63,689 nt of DNA, taken from the NCBI GenBank assembly GCA_026225115.1, contig JAMFSE010000015.1, forward strand, positions 1-63,689, read 5' to 3'. This DNA comes from Rhodovastum atsumiense (lineage in GTDB: Bacteria > Pseudomonadota > Alphaproteobacteria > Acetobacterales > Acetobacteraceae). The notes under the pieces were generated by a model. The model was given only the letters and a program-made list of their open reading frames with translations, had not been told where the DNA came from and ran no database searches. The translations under genes were made by a program, and so were the position numbers. Shown in pieces: positions 9,183 to 18,129 of the stretch (positions are counted from its first letter, which is position 1; each line of letters starts with the position of its first letter).

Positions 9183-9651
9183 CGACATCGAGCCAGCGGT
9201 CGAGCTTGAAGCCGACCTTGCGCATGGTGCCGACGGGCGTGAAGCCGAGGCTGGCGTGGACGCCGATGGAGCCGGTGTTTTCAGAGTCGCCGATCAGCGC
9301 CAGCATCTGGGTATAGCCCGCCGCGGCCGCATGGGCGAGCAATGCCGCGACGATGGCCTTGCCGACGCCCTGGCCGCGCACGGTTTCGCGGACGTAGACG
9401 CTATCCTCCGCGCAGTAGCGGTAGCCGGAGCGGGCGCGAAACTGGGCATAGTAGCCAAAACCCAGAACGCCGGAGGCGTCGGTTGCCACCAGATAGGCGC
9501 AGCCGCCGCCGGTCACGGCCTGGTAGCGGGCGGTGATTTCCTCCAAAGACGGGGGCGTTTCCTCGAAGGTGCCGGTGCCGTGCAGGACGTGATGGGCGTA
9601 AATCGCCTGGCAATCGGCAAGATCGTGCGGGGTGGCGGGGCGTATTTCCAT
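9157..9651 (-). CDS. GNAT N-acetyltransferase (phosphinothricin acetyltransferase-like)
   Basis: A 164-aa protein starting [22 protein letters not shown], the usual opening of the Pat/Bar/YncA group that acetylates methionine sulfone or phosphinothricin-like amino acids. The acetyl-CoA loop is [20 protein letters not shown] near residue 30 and [10 protein letters not shown] near the C-terminus are typical. A longer frame begins at 9705, but the ATG at 9651 matches the family N-terminus. The 3' end overlaps tgt by 26 bp in convergent orientation. Confidence 0.9.
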   Translation of the reverse strand: MEIRPATPHDLADCQAIYAHHVLHGTGTFEETPPSLEEITARYQAVTGGGCAYLVATDASGVLGFGYYAQFRARSGYRYCAEDSVYVRETVRGQGVGKAIVAALLAHAAAAGYTQMLALIGDSENTGSIGVHASLGFTPVGTMRKVGFKLDRWLDVVTMQKSLD

Positions 9652-9791
9652 GGCTCGCAGCCTAGAGCATGGATGCCCTTGGTCAATCACGATCCGCGCG
9701 GGCAATGCTTACCGTAGGACTAGTCCGCGCGCCTTTTTACTATTTTAAGTTGTCTTGTTGCTATTAATGACAACCTAAGCCACCATTTGCT

Positions 9792-12068
9792 ATGGTTGCC
9801 TTACAACAGGCCAATCGAGAGATGAACGACAGGGTTCAGGCAAGTCCGGCTGAATATTTCACAGCGTCCGATGCATCGCCGGCCGGCGATGCGGGGGCCT
9901 GCCCGATGTCGCCTCGGGTGGCTGCGGCAATCAGCGTTGCGCGCTATCATGGGGTCGAGCTCGATCCGCAAACTGTCCGGCTGCAGCCGGATGAGGCAGC
10001 GCCTTCGCCGCCGGTTCTGGTGGCCTGGCTGCGGGACTCCGGGCTTTGGGCGCGCGGGGTCCGGCTGTCTTTCAAGCAATTGATGAAGATCGACGATCCG
10101 GCGCCGGTGGTATTGCTGCTGGATGACGGCGGCGCGGCGCTGCTGGTGGGACGCAATACTGAGCATGGCGCTTTGCTGTTGCGCGACCCGCATTCCGCCG
10201 GATCGGCGCCGGTGGCGGCGGATGCGTTGCAGTTGAAGCAATTGTGGAGCGGCGCCTGCCTGCTGGTGCGGGCCGGCCGGCAGGGGGTGGCGGAAGACGC
10301 GCCGTTCGATATGGCCATGCTGGCGCGGCTGGTCTGGGGCGAGAAGCGGATTCTGCGCGATATCGCCATCAGCTCCGTTACCATAACGATATTAAGCATT
10401 CTGCCGATTCTAATGATCATGACGACGATCAACACGGTCGTGCAATATCACAGCACCAATACGCTGACGCTGATTGTCGTGGTGCTGGTGATCGCGCTGG
10501 TCTTCGAGATGATCCTGACCTGGGGCCGGAAGTTGCTGACCGTTATTTTGGCGGCAAAGCTGGATGCGCGGCTGAACCTGCTGATTTTCGACCGGCTGCT
10601 GGCGCTGCCGGTGGATTTTTTCGAGCGGAACCAGGCCGGCGAACTCAGCTATAAAATCGCCCAGATCTACCAGGTGCGGGAGTTTCTCACCGGCAAGCTG
10701 ATGACGACGTTTATCGATATTTTCATGGTTCTGCTGCTGCTGCCGATTTTGTTTTACATGAATGCGAGTCTGGCGCTGACCGTGGTGATCGCGGCCGGTT
10801 GCATCGGGCTGATCATCTGGGCGTTTATTCCGATGCTGGCGCGCATGACGCAGCGGATTATCGCGGCGGAATCGGCCAAGGGCTCGGTGCTGGTGGAGAG
10901 CATTTACGGCATCCGCACGGTCAAGGCGCTGGCGCTGGAGCCGTTGCGCGCCGCCGAATGGGACCGCAAGGTGGCGAACTCCGCCGCGCTTAATCTGGAG
11001 GCGGGGCAGCTTGCCAACTGGCCGGCGACGCTGACGATGCCGTTGCAGCGCTATACCCAGGCCGGCGTGCTGGCGCTGGGCGCCTATATGGCGATGCATA
11101 GCAATAATCCGCTGATGATCGGCAGTCTTTTCGGCTTCATGATGCTGGGCGGCCGGGTGGCGGGGCCGCTGGTTTCACTGGCCAGTCTGATCGAGGATGT
11201 GCAGCGGGCGAAGGCGGCGATTGGCCAGGTGGGATCGGTGCTGAACCGGCCGACCGAGAAGCGGGCGATGACGCAGGGGCTGCGGCCGCAATTCGAGGGT
11301 GCCATTCGCTTCGACGAGGTGACCTTCCGCTATGAGGGCACGAGCGCGCCGGCGCTGGAGAAGATGAGTTTTTCGGTGCCCGCAGGCACGATGCTAGGGC
11401 TGGTTGGGCGATCGGGCTCCGGCAAGTCGACGGTGACGCGGCTGCTTCAGGGGATCAACCGGGATTATACCGGCAGCATCAAGATCGACGGCACCGATAT
11501 TCGCGAGATTAATCTGCGGCATTTGCGCAAGCATTTCGGCATGGTGCTGCAGGATAATTTTCTGTTTCGCGGCACGGTGCGGGATAACATCCTGGCGGGC
11601 CGGCCGGGGTTGAGTTTCGAGGATGCGGTGAGGGCGGCGCGGCTGGCGGGTGCTGAGGAGTTCATCGAGCTGCTGCCGCATGGTTATGACACCTATATCC
11701 AGGAGGGATCGCCGAATCTGTCCGGCGGCCAGAAGCAGCGGCTGGCGATTGCGCGCGCGGTAGTGTCCGACCCCAGGGTGCTTATTCTCGATGAGGCGAC
11801 CAGCGCCCTGGACCCGGAAAGCGAAGCGCTGGTGAATGCCAATCTGCTGCGGATCGCCGAGGGGCGGACCATGGTGATTGTTTCGCACCGGCTGTCATCG
11901 CTGATTGAATGTGATCTGATCATGGTGCTGGACCGCGGCCATATGGTGGATATTGGGCCGCATAAGGAATTGGTTGAGCGTTGCGCGATCTACCGGCATT
12001 TATGGCTGCAGCAGAACCGCCACATCGACTCCCGGCAACCCATCCCCAGCCTGGCCCAAAGAAAATGA
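9792..12068 (+). CDS. Type I secretion ABC transporter with degenerate C39 peptidase-like domain
   Basis: The inner-membrane permease/ATPase of a type I secretion system (HlyB/LapB class), 758 aa. The N-terminal domain (about residues 35-170) aligns with C39 peptidases around SVARYHGVELDP but has no catalytic Cys, as in the C39-like domains that dock RTX substrates without cleaving them. Six membrane helices follow (about 195-470). The nucleotide-binding domain has Walker A GRSGSGKST, signature LSGGQKQRLAIARA, Walker B VLILDEATSALD and the H-loop VIVSHRLS. An alternative start is the ATG at 9822. The downstream hlyD start lies inside its last codons. No TolC-type gene is in the window. Confidence 0.95.
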   Translation: MVALQQANREMNDRVQASPAEYFTASDASPAGDAGACPMSPRVAAAISVARYHGVELDPQTVRLQPDEAAPSPPVLVAWLRDSGLWARGVRLSFKQLMKIDDPAPVVLLLDDGGAALLVGRNTEHGALLLRDPHSAGSAPVAADALQLKQLWSGACLLVRAGRQGVAEDAPFDMAMLARLVWGEKRILRDIAISSVTITILSILPILMIMTTINTVVQYHSTNTLTLIVVVLVIALVFEMILTWGRKLLTVILAAKLDARLNLLIFDRLLALPVDFFERNQAGELSYKIAQIYQVREFLTGKLMTTFIDIFMVLLLLPILFYMNASLALTVVIAAGCIGLIIWAFIPMLARMTQRIIAAESAKGSVLVESIYGIRTVKALALEPLRAAEWDRKVANSAALNLEAGQLANWPATLTMPLQRYTQAGVLALGAYMAMHSNNPLMIGSLFGFMMLGGRVAGPLVSLASLIEDVQRAKAAIGQVGSVLNRPTEKRAMTQGLRPQFEGAIRFDEVTFRYEGTSAPALEKMSFSVPAGTMLGLVGRSGSGKSTVTRLLQGINRDYTGSIKIDGTDIREINLRHLRKHFGMVLQDNFLFRGTVRDNILAGRPGLSFEDAVRAARLAGAEEFIELLPHGYDTYIQEGSPNLSGGQKQRLAIARAVVSDPRVLILDEATSALDPESEALVNANLLRIAEGRTMVIVSHRLSSLIECDLIMVLDRGHMVDIGPHKELVERCAIYRHLWLQQNRHIDSRQPIPSLAQRK

Positions 12069-13495
12069 ACGTCGAGCGGCCAAGTTCCAGCCTTGCCAGA
12101 TCCCGGTTGAGTCGAAGGAGTCTTTTTGCTTCTTTTTCTTCAGAAAAAGAAGATTCCTTAGCCTTGCTAGAATTCCAATCACCTACTTCAGCCGTAATCG
12201 CGATGCCTGTGCCTGTGGTGGCCAGGATGACGTCGCTCTGGATCACGCTGCTGGTGCTGTCGCTGCTGCTGGTATCGGCGGTGGTGAAGGTTGATAAAAT
12301 CGTGTCCGCGCCTGGCAAGTTGGTTTCCACTGCGCCGACCATCGTGGTGCAGCCGTTCGTCACGTCCATCGTGCAGAGCATTAACGTTCAGGAAGGGCAG
12401 ATCGTTCATAAGGGCGACGTGCTGGCGACGTTGAACCCGACTTATGCGAGTGCTGATTTGACCGCGCTGACATCACAGCAGCAGGCGTATAGCGCGGCGG
12501 TGGCGCGGTTGCAGGCGCAGGAGGCCGGGCTGGTTTATAATCCCGATCCGTCCAATCCGGCTTCGGCATTGCAGCTTTCGACCTATAACCAGCAAGCGGC
12601 GGAATATAACGCGACCGTGCAGGGCTATAACGAAAAGATTGAGGAGGCGCAGACCAATATTGCGGGATATCACGATCAGGCGGCGTATTACCGGCAGCGG
12701 CTCGGCGTGGCGGAGAATGTCGAGAATATGCGGCAACGGCTGCAGAATTTGAATGTGGGCAGCAAGATCGATACGCTGGCCGCGACCGATGACCGGCTGA
12801 ATATTTCCGGCAATCTGGCGAATGCAGAGTCGTCGGCGGCGGCGGCGGAGCGGGATCTGGCGTCGCAGCAATCCGGGCTTTCGAGTTATCAGCAGAAATG
12901 GAAGGCAACGGTATCGCAACAGCTTGCCGATGCGATCAATAGTTTGACTCAAGGCGAGCAGGCTTTGGAGAAGGCGAAGCTTAACGATGAGTTGGTGATG
13001 CTGACGGCGCCGCGGGATTCGATTGTGCTCTCGGTGGCGCAGACTTCGGTGGGGGCGGTGCTGCAATCCGGCCAGACTCTGATGCAGCTGGTGCCGGTGG
13101 ATGCGAAATTGCGGGTTGAGGCGGATGTGGCCGGGAGTGATTCCGGTTATGTGCATGCCGGCGACAAGGTGAAAATCAAATTCGATACCCTGCCGTTCAT
13201 TCAATACGGGACGGCGGAAGGGGTGGTGCTGTCGGTCAGTCCGGATAGTTTCAACCCGGCGGATCCGTATAACCAGCAGCTGGCCGGGCCGGCTTTGCCG
13301 GAGGCGCCGCGGAACCTTTACTACAAGACCGAGATTTCGCTGGATGCGTTGAACCTGCATAATACACCGCCGGGTTTTCGGCTGGTGCCGGGCATGCCGC
13401 TCAGTGCCGATGTGCTGGTGGGAACGCGCACGATCATGGGCTATTTCACGCGGCGGATTTTGCCTGTGGCCTATGACAGCCTGCATGAGCCGTAG
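12065..13495 (+). CDS. HlyD-family membrane fusion protein of type I secretion, with a repeat arm in its N-terminal coding region
   Basis: Periplasmic adaptor linking the ABC exporter to an outer-membrane channel, 476 aa from the ATG at 12065. One membrane helix (MTSLWITLLVLSLLLVSAV) precedes the lipoyl half GKLVSTAPTIVVQPFVTSIV, a long coiled-coil region, and the C-terminal beta-barrel ending VLVGTRTIMGYFTRRILPV. The LLEFQSPTSAVIAMPVPVVAR segment before the helix looks native. Just before it the frame reads through a family 1 repeat arm (12119-12152) encoding SLFASFSSEKED. An ATG at 12254 (in MTSLW) or 12203 (MPVPVV) could start a shorter product. Confidence 0.92.
   Translation: MNVERPSSSLARSRLSRRSLFASFSSEKEDSLALLEFQSPTSAVIAMPVPVVARMTSLWITLLVLSLLLVSAVVKVDKIVSAPGKLVSTAPTIVVQPFVTSIVQSINVQEGQIVHKGDVLATLNPTYASADLTALTSQQQAYSAAVARLQAQEAGLVYNPDPSNPASALQLSTYNQQAAEYNATVQGYNEKIEEAQTNIAGYHDQAAYYRQRLGVAENVENMRQRLQNLNVGSKIDTLAATDDRLNISGNLANAESSAAAAERDLASQQSGLSSYQQKWKATVSQQLADAINSLTQGEQALEKAKLNDELVMLTAPRDSIVLSVAQTSVGAVLQSGQTLMQLVPVDAKLRVEADVAGSDSGYVHAGDKVKIKFDTLPFIQYGTAEGVVLSVSPDSFNPADPYNQQLAGPALPEAPRNLYYKTEISLDALNLHNTPPGFRLVPGMPLSADVLVGTRTIMGYFTRRILPVAYDSLHEP
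12119..12152. repeat. Family 1 repeat, single right arm (copy B), inside hlyD
   Basis: The sequence TCTTTTTGCTTCTTTTTC continues into TTCAGAAAAAGAAG, the same hairpin as the right arms of copies A and H. It lies in-frame in the N-terminal part of hlyD, so it is translated (residues about 19-30). This is the only copy I see inside a gene. Confidence 0.85.
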
Positions 13496-13504
13496 CGCGA
13501 TCTG

Positions 13505-15271
13505 ATGCGCAATCCGCTGCATCATGTTCGCGATACGCTGGCGGCGCGCAACCCGCGGCGGGCCATCGCACAAGCGGCGCTGTTGCAGCGGTCCGGTCAG
13601 ACGGCGCGGGCCGTGAAATTGCTCGTGGTTGCGGCGCGCTCGGGGGTGGCGGAGGCGCTGCATGCGATGGGCATGCGGTATCTCACCGGCGAGGGCGTGC
13701 TGCGTAGTCCGCTGGAAGCGGCGCGCTGGTTTTTGCAGGCCGCTGAGAAGGGATTCTTGGAGAGTCAGTTTCAGCTGGCCGGTTTGCATTTGGCCGGGGT
13801 GCCGGCGCGGGCGCTGCAGGCGGGGACCGGGTTGTTTGCAGGGGCCGAGAAGCCTGAGGCGGATTTCGATGCGGCGATGCTGTGGGCGCGCAGGGCAGCG
13901 GATGCAGGCTCGGCGGATGCGCAGGCGTTGCTTGGTTATATTCTGACGGCGGGGCCGGAGCGGCTGCGTGACGCTGGGGCGGCGGCAGCCTGGTATGAGC
14001 GGGCGGCGCTGGCGGGCTCGGCGCAGGGGCAACTGGGCCATGGGCTGGCGTTGATGCGCAAGGCAGAGACCGGCGCGGCGACGGTGGCGGCGATTGCGCA
14101 GATCACTGAGGCGGCGCGGGCCGGGTTGCCGAATGCGCATTATTATCTTGGCCTGGTCTTTGAAAAGGCGATTGGCGTGCAGGCGGATTTTGCGCGGGCC
14201 GCCGGGCATTTCAAAATTGCCGCTGAGGCCGGGCTGCGCGATGCGCAGGCCAGGTATGGGCTGATCCTGTTTGAAGGCCGGGGCGTGAAGGCCGATCCGG
14301 TGAACGGCGAATCCTGGCTGCGCCGGGCGGCACTCAGCGGCGATGCCGAGGCAGCGGCGCTGATCGGCGATATTTATGCGCGCGGCGGCGCGCTGCCGCC
14401 GAATTACGCCGAGGCGGCGATGTGGTTCCGGCGCGCGGCGGAGGCCGGGCAGAAAACGGCGGCGCGGGCGCTGGGCATGCTGTATCTGACCGGCGCCGGG
14501 TTGGCGCGCGATCCGGATGAGGCGGCGAAATGGTTCACCGTGGCGGCGCAGGCGGGCGATAGAATCGCGCAGGCGGATCTGGCGAGCCTGCTGCTTTCCG
14601 GCGTTACCGATGCGCAGGCGAGCCCGCCGCCGGTGCATGAATGGTTCGAGCAGGCGGCGCAGGCGGGAGACCTGGTCGGGGCGTATAATTACGGCGTCTG
14701 CCTGGCGCAGGGCGTCGGCGTGCAGAAAGACGAGGCGCAGGCGGTGGTGTGGTTGAAGCGGGCGGCGGAAGGGGTTGTCAACGCGCAGTATTGGTACGGG
14801 CGGATGCTGCTGGAGGGGCGCGGGGTGGCGGCGGACGCGGCGGCGGCCAGAGTCTGGCTGGAAAAGGCGGCGACGGGCAAGATGACGGATGCGCAGGTGG
14901 CATTGGCCGAGATGCTGGTAAATGGCCGCGGCGGGCCGCCGGACCATGCCAAGGCGCTGCGGTTGTTCGAGCAGGCGGCGGCTGCCGGCCATAGCGGCGC
15001 GATGTTCGCGCTGGGCGCCCTGCATGGCGGTGGGCACGATGTGCCGATGGCGCGCGAGAAGGCGATCATCTGGTTTCGGGCGGCGGCGGAGCAGGCGCAT
15101 CCGTTGGCGGCGCTGATGCTCGGGCGTTATTTGTGCAAGGGGCTGGCGGGGCCGGTCGATCTGATTGAGGCGAAGCACTGGCTGGAACTGGCGGCCCAGC
15201 ATGGCCTGAAGGACGCGAAAGCCGACCTCGCCGAGATTGAGGAAGCGCTGGCAATCTCCGCGGTTGGATGA
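13505..15271 (+). CDS. Sel1-repeat (TPR-like) protein
   Basis: A 588-aa protein built almost entirely of about a dozen 36-residue Sel1-like repeats. Examples of the A-x-W-x-x-x-A-A-E-x-G signature are AARWFLQAAEKGFLES, AAMWFRRAAEAGQKTAAR and AAKWFTVAAQAGDRIAQ, with GxGVxxD turns between. Such alpha-solenoids are scaffolds for protein-protein contacts. There is no signal peptide, so it is probably cytosolic. It sits 9 bp after hlyD, and its end overlaps the start region of the giant glycosyltransferase, so it belongs to the same operon as the secretion genes and could bind the export substrate or the glycosyltransferase (inference). Confidence 0.93.
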   Translation: MRNPLHHVRDTLAARNPRRAIAQAALLQRSGQTARAVKLLVVAARSGVAEALHAMGMRYLTGEGVLRSPLEAARWFLQAAEKGFLESQFQLAGLHLAGVPARALQAGTGLFAGAEKPEADFDAAMLWARRAADAGSADAQALLGYILTAGPERLRDAGAAAAWYERAALAGSAQGQLGHGLALMRKAETGAATVAAIAQITEAARAGLPNAHYYLGLVFEKAIGVQADFARAAGHFKIAAEAGLRDAQARYGLILFEGRGVKADPVNGESWLRRAALSGDAEAAALIGDIYARGGALPPNYAEAAMWFRRAAEAGQKTAARALGMLYLTGAGLARDPDEAAKWFTVAAQAGDRIAQADLASLLLSGVTDAQASPPPVHEWFEQAAQAGDLVGAYNYGVCLAQGVGVQKDEAQAVVWLKRAAEGVVNAQYWYGRMLLEGRGVAADAAAARVWLEKAATGKMTDAQVALAEMLVNGRGGPPDHAKALRLFEQAAAAGHSGAMFALGALHGGGHDVPMAREKAIIWFRAAAEQAHPLAALMLGRYLCKGLAGPVDLIEAKHWLELAAQHGLKDAKADLAEIEEALAISAVG

Positions 15272-18071
15272 GACCGTTCATGGCGCGGCTTCTCCGGAAA
15301 TAGCATGGCGCAATGGCGCCGCGGCGGCGGCCGGCGGCGATCATGATACGGCGCTGCTCTGGCTGGAGCGGGCGGTGCGATTGGCACCGGATGACCCGCG
15401 GATTGCGATGGATCTTGCCAATATCCGGCTTGGCATTGGCGGGGCTGAGCAGATCGCTTTGGCGGGTGCGGCGTTTGAAGTGCTGGCGGCGCGCTATGAT
15501 GTGACGGCAGCGTGGCTCGGTGTGATTGCGGCGCGGCGGCTGGCCGGGGCGCATGCACCGGCGGCTGAGGCGCTGGCGGCGCTTCTGACGCGCCATTGCG
15601 TGCCGGAGGATTGGGGTTTTACGGAGCTGGCATCGGCAGTGGCGCGCGCTGCCGGCTATCCCGGATTTTTCGGAATCGATGCGAACGCGAAGCTGCACAT
15701 GGTTACGGAAGATACGGTTGTTTCCTGCTATGTTGACAATGTCAGCATGCAGCTGCGGCATCTGGATGCGGCGCCGGCGGGAAAACTCAGTGTCTGGGCG
15801 GCGGGCAGGGAGTTACTGGGTAGCTCCATCGATCCGGCAGTGATGCGGCGGGTTGAGGGCATGGTGGAGGCGGTTGGCGGCGGGCTTGCGGGCTGGGCAA
15901 GCAGCCCCATGGCGCCGGCGCTTTGGGTGGTCGACGCCACGGGCCGGCGGCTTGCAATTCAGTTGGGTGAGGTTTTGGCGGCCGATGATGCGGCGCCGCT
16001 GACCGCGCGGCATGGATTTCAAATCTCCGCCGCTGCGCTGAAGGAATTCATGCCACCGTTGCGGGTGGTTGGGCCGAATGATCAGGACATTTTGGGCAGT
16101 CCGCTTGATCCTGCTGCGTGCCTCGAAGCGGCGCCAGCGGGGGCGTTGGGTTTGCTCAATTCCGTCATGCCGGAGCGTGCAAGGCTGGCCGTGGTGGTGC
16201 CGGTATATGCCGGGCTGGCGGTGACCCAGGCCTGCCTGACGGCGTTGCTGACGGCCATGCCGGATGGGGCCATGCTGGTGGTGGTGGATGACGCGACGCC
16301 GGATACCATGCTGGCGGACTGGCTGGGAGAATTTGCCCGCGCGAACAGGGTTTATCTTATCCGCCACGCGCGTAACCGCGGGTTTACGGCGGCGGCGAAC
16401 GCCGGGCTGATTGCCGCGGCGGGATGCGATGTGCTGCTGCTGAACAGTGATGCGCTGGTGCCGCCGGGGGCGATCGAGACCATGCTGGCGGCGGTGTATG
16501 CGCGCCCGGAGATCGGCAGCGCCACGCCGTTCTCGAACGAGGCGGCGATATTGAGTTATCCGCGACCAACCGGCGGCAATGCGGCGCCCGATCTGGCGGG
16601 GACGATCGCGCTGAACCGGATGGCGGCGGCGAACCCGGGGAGCTTTGAGATTCCAACCGGCATCGGGTTCTGCCTGTTGATGCGCCATGACTGCATTGCC
16701 GCCACCGGCCACCTGCGCGCGGCGTTATTCGCGCAAGGCTATGGCGAGGAAAACGACTGGTGCCAGCGGGCGCGGCTGAAGGCGTTCCGGCATGTGGCGG
16801 CGACCGGCGCCTATGTGGCGCATCATGGCGGGGTTTCGTTTGGCGCTGCCGGGCGGGCGCTGAACATGCGCAACGGGCGGCTGCTTGAGCGGTTGTATCC
16901 TGGTTATGTCGAGATGATCGAAGGGTTTTTGCGGGCAGATCCGCTGGCGCCGGCGCGGCGGAATTTCGATGCGGCGCGGTTTGCGGCCGGACGGAAAGAT
17001 GCAGCCGTGCTGTTGATTTCGCATAATCAGGGCGGCGGGGTACGGCGGCGGGTGGAGGCCGAGATGCGGCAGATTCGCCAGGCGGGCCAGCGGGTGATTT
17101 TGATTTCTCCGGTTGCGCCGCTTGATGATGCAGGTTTTCCGTGGGCGGCGCAGTTGAGCGATGGCGCGCCCGGCGATTTTCCCAATCTGACGTTTTTGCT
17201 GCCGGGCGATACCGATGCGCTGCTGGGAATGTTGCGGGCTGAGCGGATCGTGCATGCGAAGCTGCATCACGGACTCGGCCATAATGAAATGATACGCCAC
17301 ATCGCCGCGCGGTTGGACTGCCCGCTCGATATTGTCGTGCATGATTACGCGAGTTTTTGTCCCCGCGTGCATCTGATCGCGGAAAACCGTTATTGCGGTG
17401 AGCCCGATCTGCAGGGCTGCGCGCGGTGCGTGGCGCTGGCGGGTGATGAGACCCGTGAGTTTCTGGGACCTATGCGGCTGGTGGCGCGCTCGGCCCGGGA
17501 ATTTGCCGGCGCCAGACGCATCACCGCGCCTTCGGCGGATGCTGCGCAGCGGATCGCGCGGCATTTTCCCGGTGTGCTGCCGGAGGTCACGCCCTGGGAG
17601 GATGACCGGGCACCCGTGGCGCTGGCGCCGCCGCGCAATGGGCAACGGCGTGTTGCGGTTGTTGGCGGGATCGGCGTTGCGAAGGGCTTTGAGGTGTTGC
17701 TGGCCTGCGCCCTGGATGCCGGCCAGCGCGATTTGCCGCTGCAGTTTTTGATCGCCGGCAGCAGCAGCGATGACGAGACTTTGCTTGAGACCAAGCGGGT
17801 TTTCATCACCGGCGCTTACCTGCCCGAGCAAGCCGTTGGAGTGATCGCCGGCCTGCATGCGGATCTTGCCTTTATCCCATCGATCTGGCCGGAGACCTGG
17901 TGCTTTACGCTCAGCGAGGCATGGCAGGCGGGGCTGTATACGTTGGCCTTCAACCTCGGCGCCCAGGCTGAACGGGTGGTCGCCAGCGGCCGCGGCGCGG
18001 TGTTGCCTCTGGGCCTGCCGGCCGGGCGCATCAACGATATGCTTCTGGGCTGGCAACCGGGTACAGTTTAA
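15264..18071 (+). CDS. Large bifunctional glycosyltransferase (TPR - GT2 - GT4)
   Basis: A protein of about 935 aa. Residues about 15-60 resemble TPR repeats (LLWLERAVRLAPDDPRIAMDLA). A GT2 domain starts near residue 300 (LAVVVPVYAGLAVTQACL, VVVDDATPD, HARNRGFTAAANAGL, LLLNSDALVPPGAIETML). A C-terminal GT4-like part starts near 576 (LLISHNQGGGVRRRVEAEM) with VVHDYASFCPRVHLIAENRYCG, a CxxC pair and VGGIGVAKGFEVLL. No ATG fits the N-terminus. A TTG at 15264 or 15237 is likely, both inside the end of the Sel1 gene. It probably builds a glycan on a secreted protein or polysaccharide, but the substrate is unknown. Confidence 0.9.
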   Translation: MDETVHGAASPEIAWRNGAAAAAGGDHDTALLWLERAVRLAPDDPRIAMDLANIRLGIGGAEQIALAGAAFEVLAARYDVTAAWLGVIAARRLAGAHAPAAEALAALLTRHCVPEDWGFTELASAVARAAGYPGFFGIDANAKLHMVTEDTVVSCYVDNVSMQLRHLDAAPAGKLSVWAAGRELLGSSIDPAVMRRVEGMVEAVGGGLAGWASSPMAPALWVVDATGRRLAIQLGEVLAADDAAPLTARHGFQISAAALKEFMPPLRVVGPNDQDILGSPLDPAACLEAAPAGALGLLNSVMPERARLAVVVPVYAGLAVTQACLTALLTAMPDGAMLVVVDDATPDTMLADWLGEFARANRVYLIRHARNRGFTAAANAGLIAAAGCDVLLLNSDALVPPGAIETMLAAVYARPEIGSATPFSNEAAILSYPRPTGGNAAPDLAGTIALNRMAAANPGSFEIPTGIGFCLLMRHDCIAATGHLRAALFAQGYGEENDWCQRARLKAFRHVAATGAYVAHHGGVSFGAAGRALNMRNGRLLERLYPGYVEMIEGFLRADPLAPARRNFDAARFAAGRKDAAVLLISHNQGGGVRRRVEAEMRQIRQAGQRVILISPVAPLDDAGFPWAAQLSDGAPGDFPNLTFLLPGDTDALLGMLRAERIVHAKLHHGLGHNEMIRHIAARLDCPLDIVVHDYASFCPRVHLIAENRYCGEPDLQGCARCVALAGDETREFLGPMRLVARSAREFAGARRITAPSADAAQRIARHFPGVLPEVTPWEDDRAPVALAPPRNGQRRVAVVGGIGVAKGFEVLLACALDAGQRDLPLQFLIAGSSSDDETLLETKRVFITGAYLPEQAVGVIAGLHADLAFIPSIWPETWCFTLSEAWQAGLYTLAFNLGAQAERVVASGRGAVLPLGLPAGRINDMLLGWQPGTV

Positions 18072-18129
18072 GGTTGCTTTCTGTCGGTTCAGATATTAAT
18101 TTCAGGTTGAATCTCTGGAGACCAGGCTC

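Noticed and set aside
9706-9791. Promoter for the T1SS ABC gene
   Set aside because: The AT-rich spacer contains TTGTCT and TATTAA elements, but the spacing between them is too short for a sigma70 promoter, so no specific call is made.
12473-15202. Very long minus-strand reading frame (about 900 codons) opposite hlyD and the Sel1 gene
   Set aside because: Arg/His/Gln/Pro-rich composition typical of antisense frames in GC-rich DNA. The plus-strand genes have clear families and explain the region.
16725-18056. Long antisense frame opposite the glycosyltransferase
   Set aside because: No recognisable motif, composition of a GC-bias shadow, and the sense strand carries conserved GT motifs.
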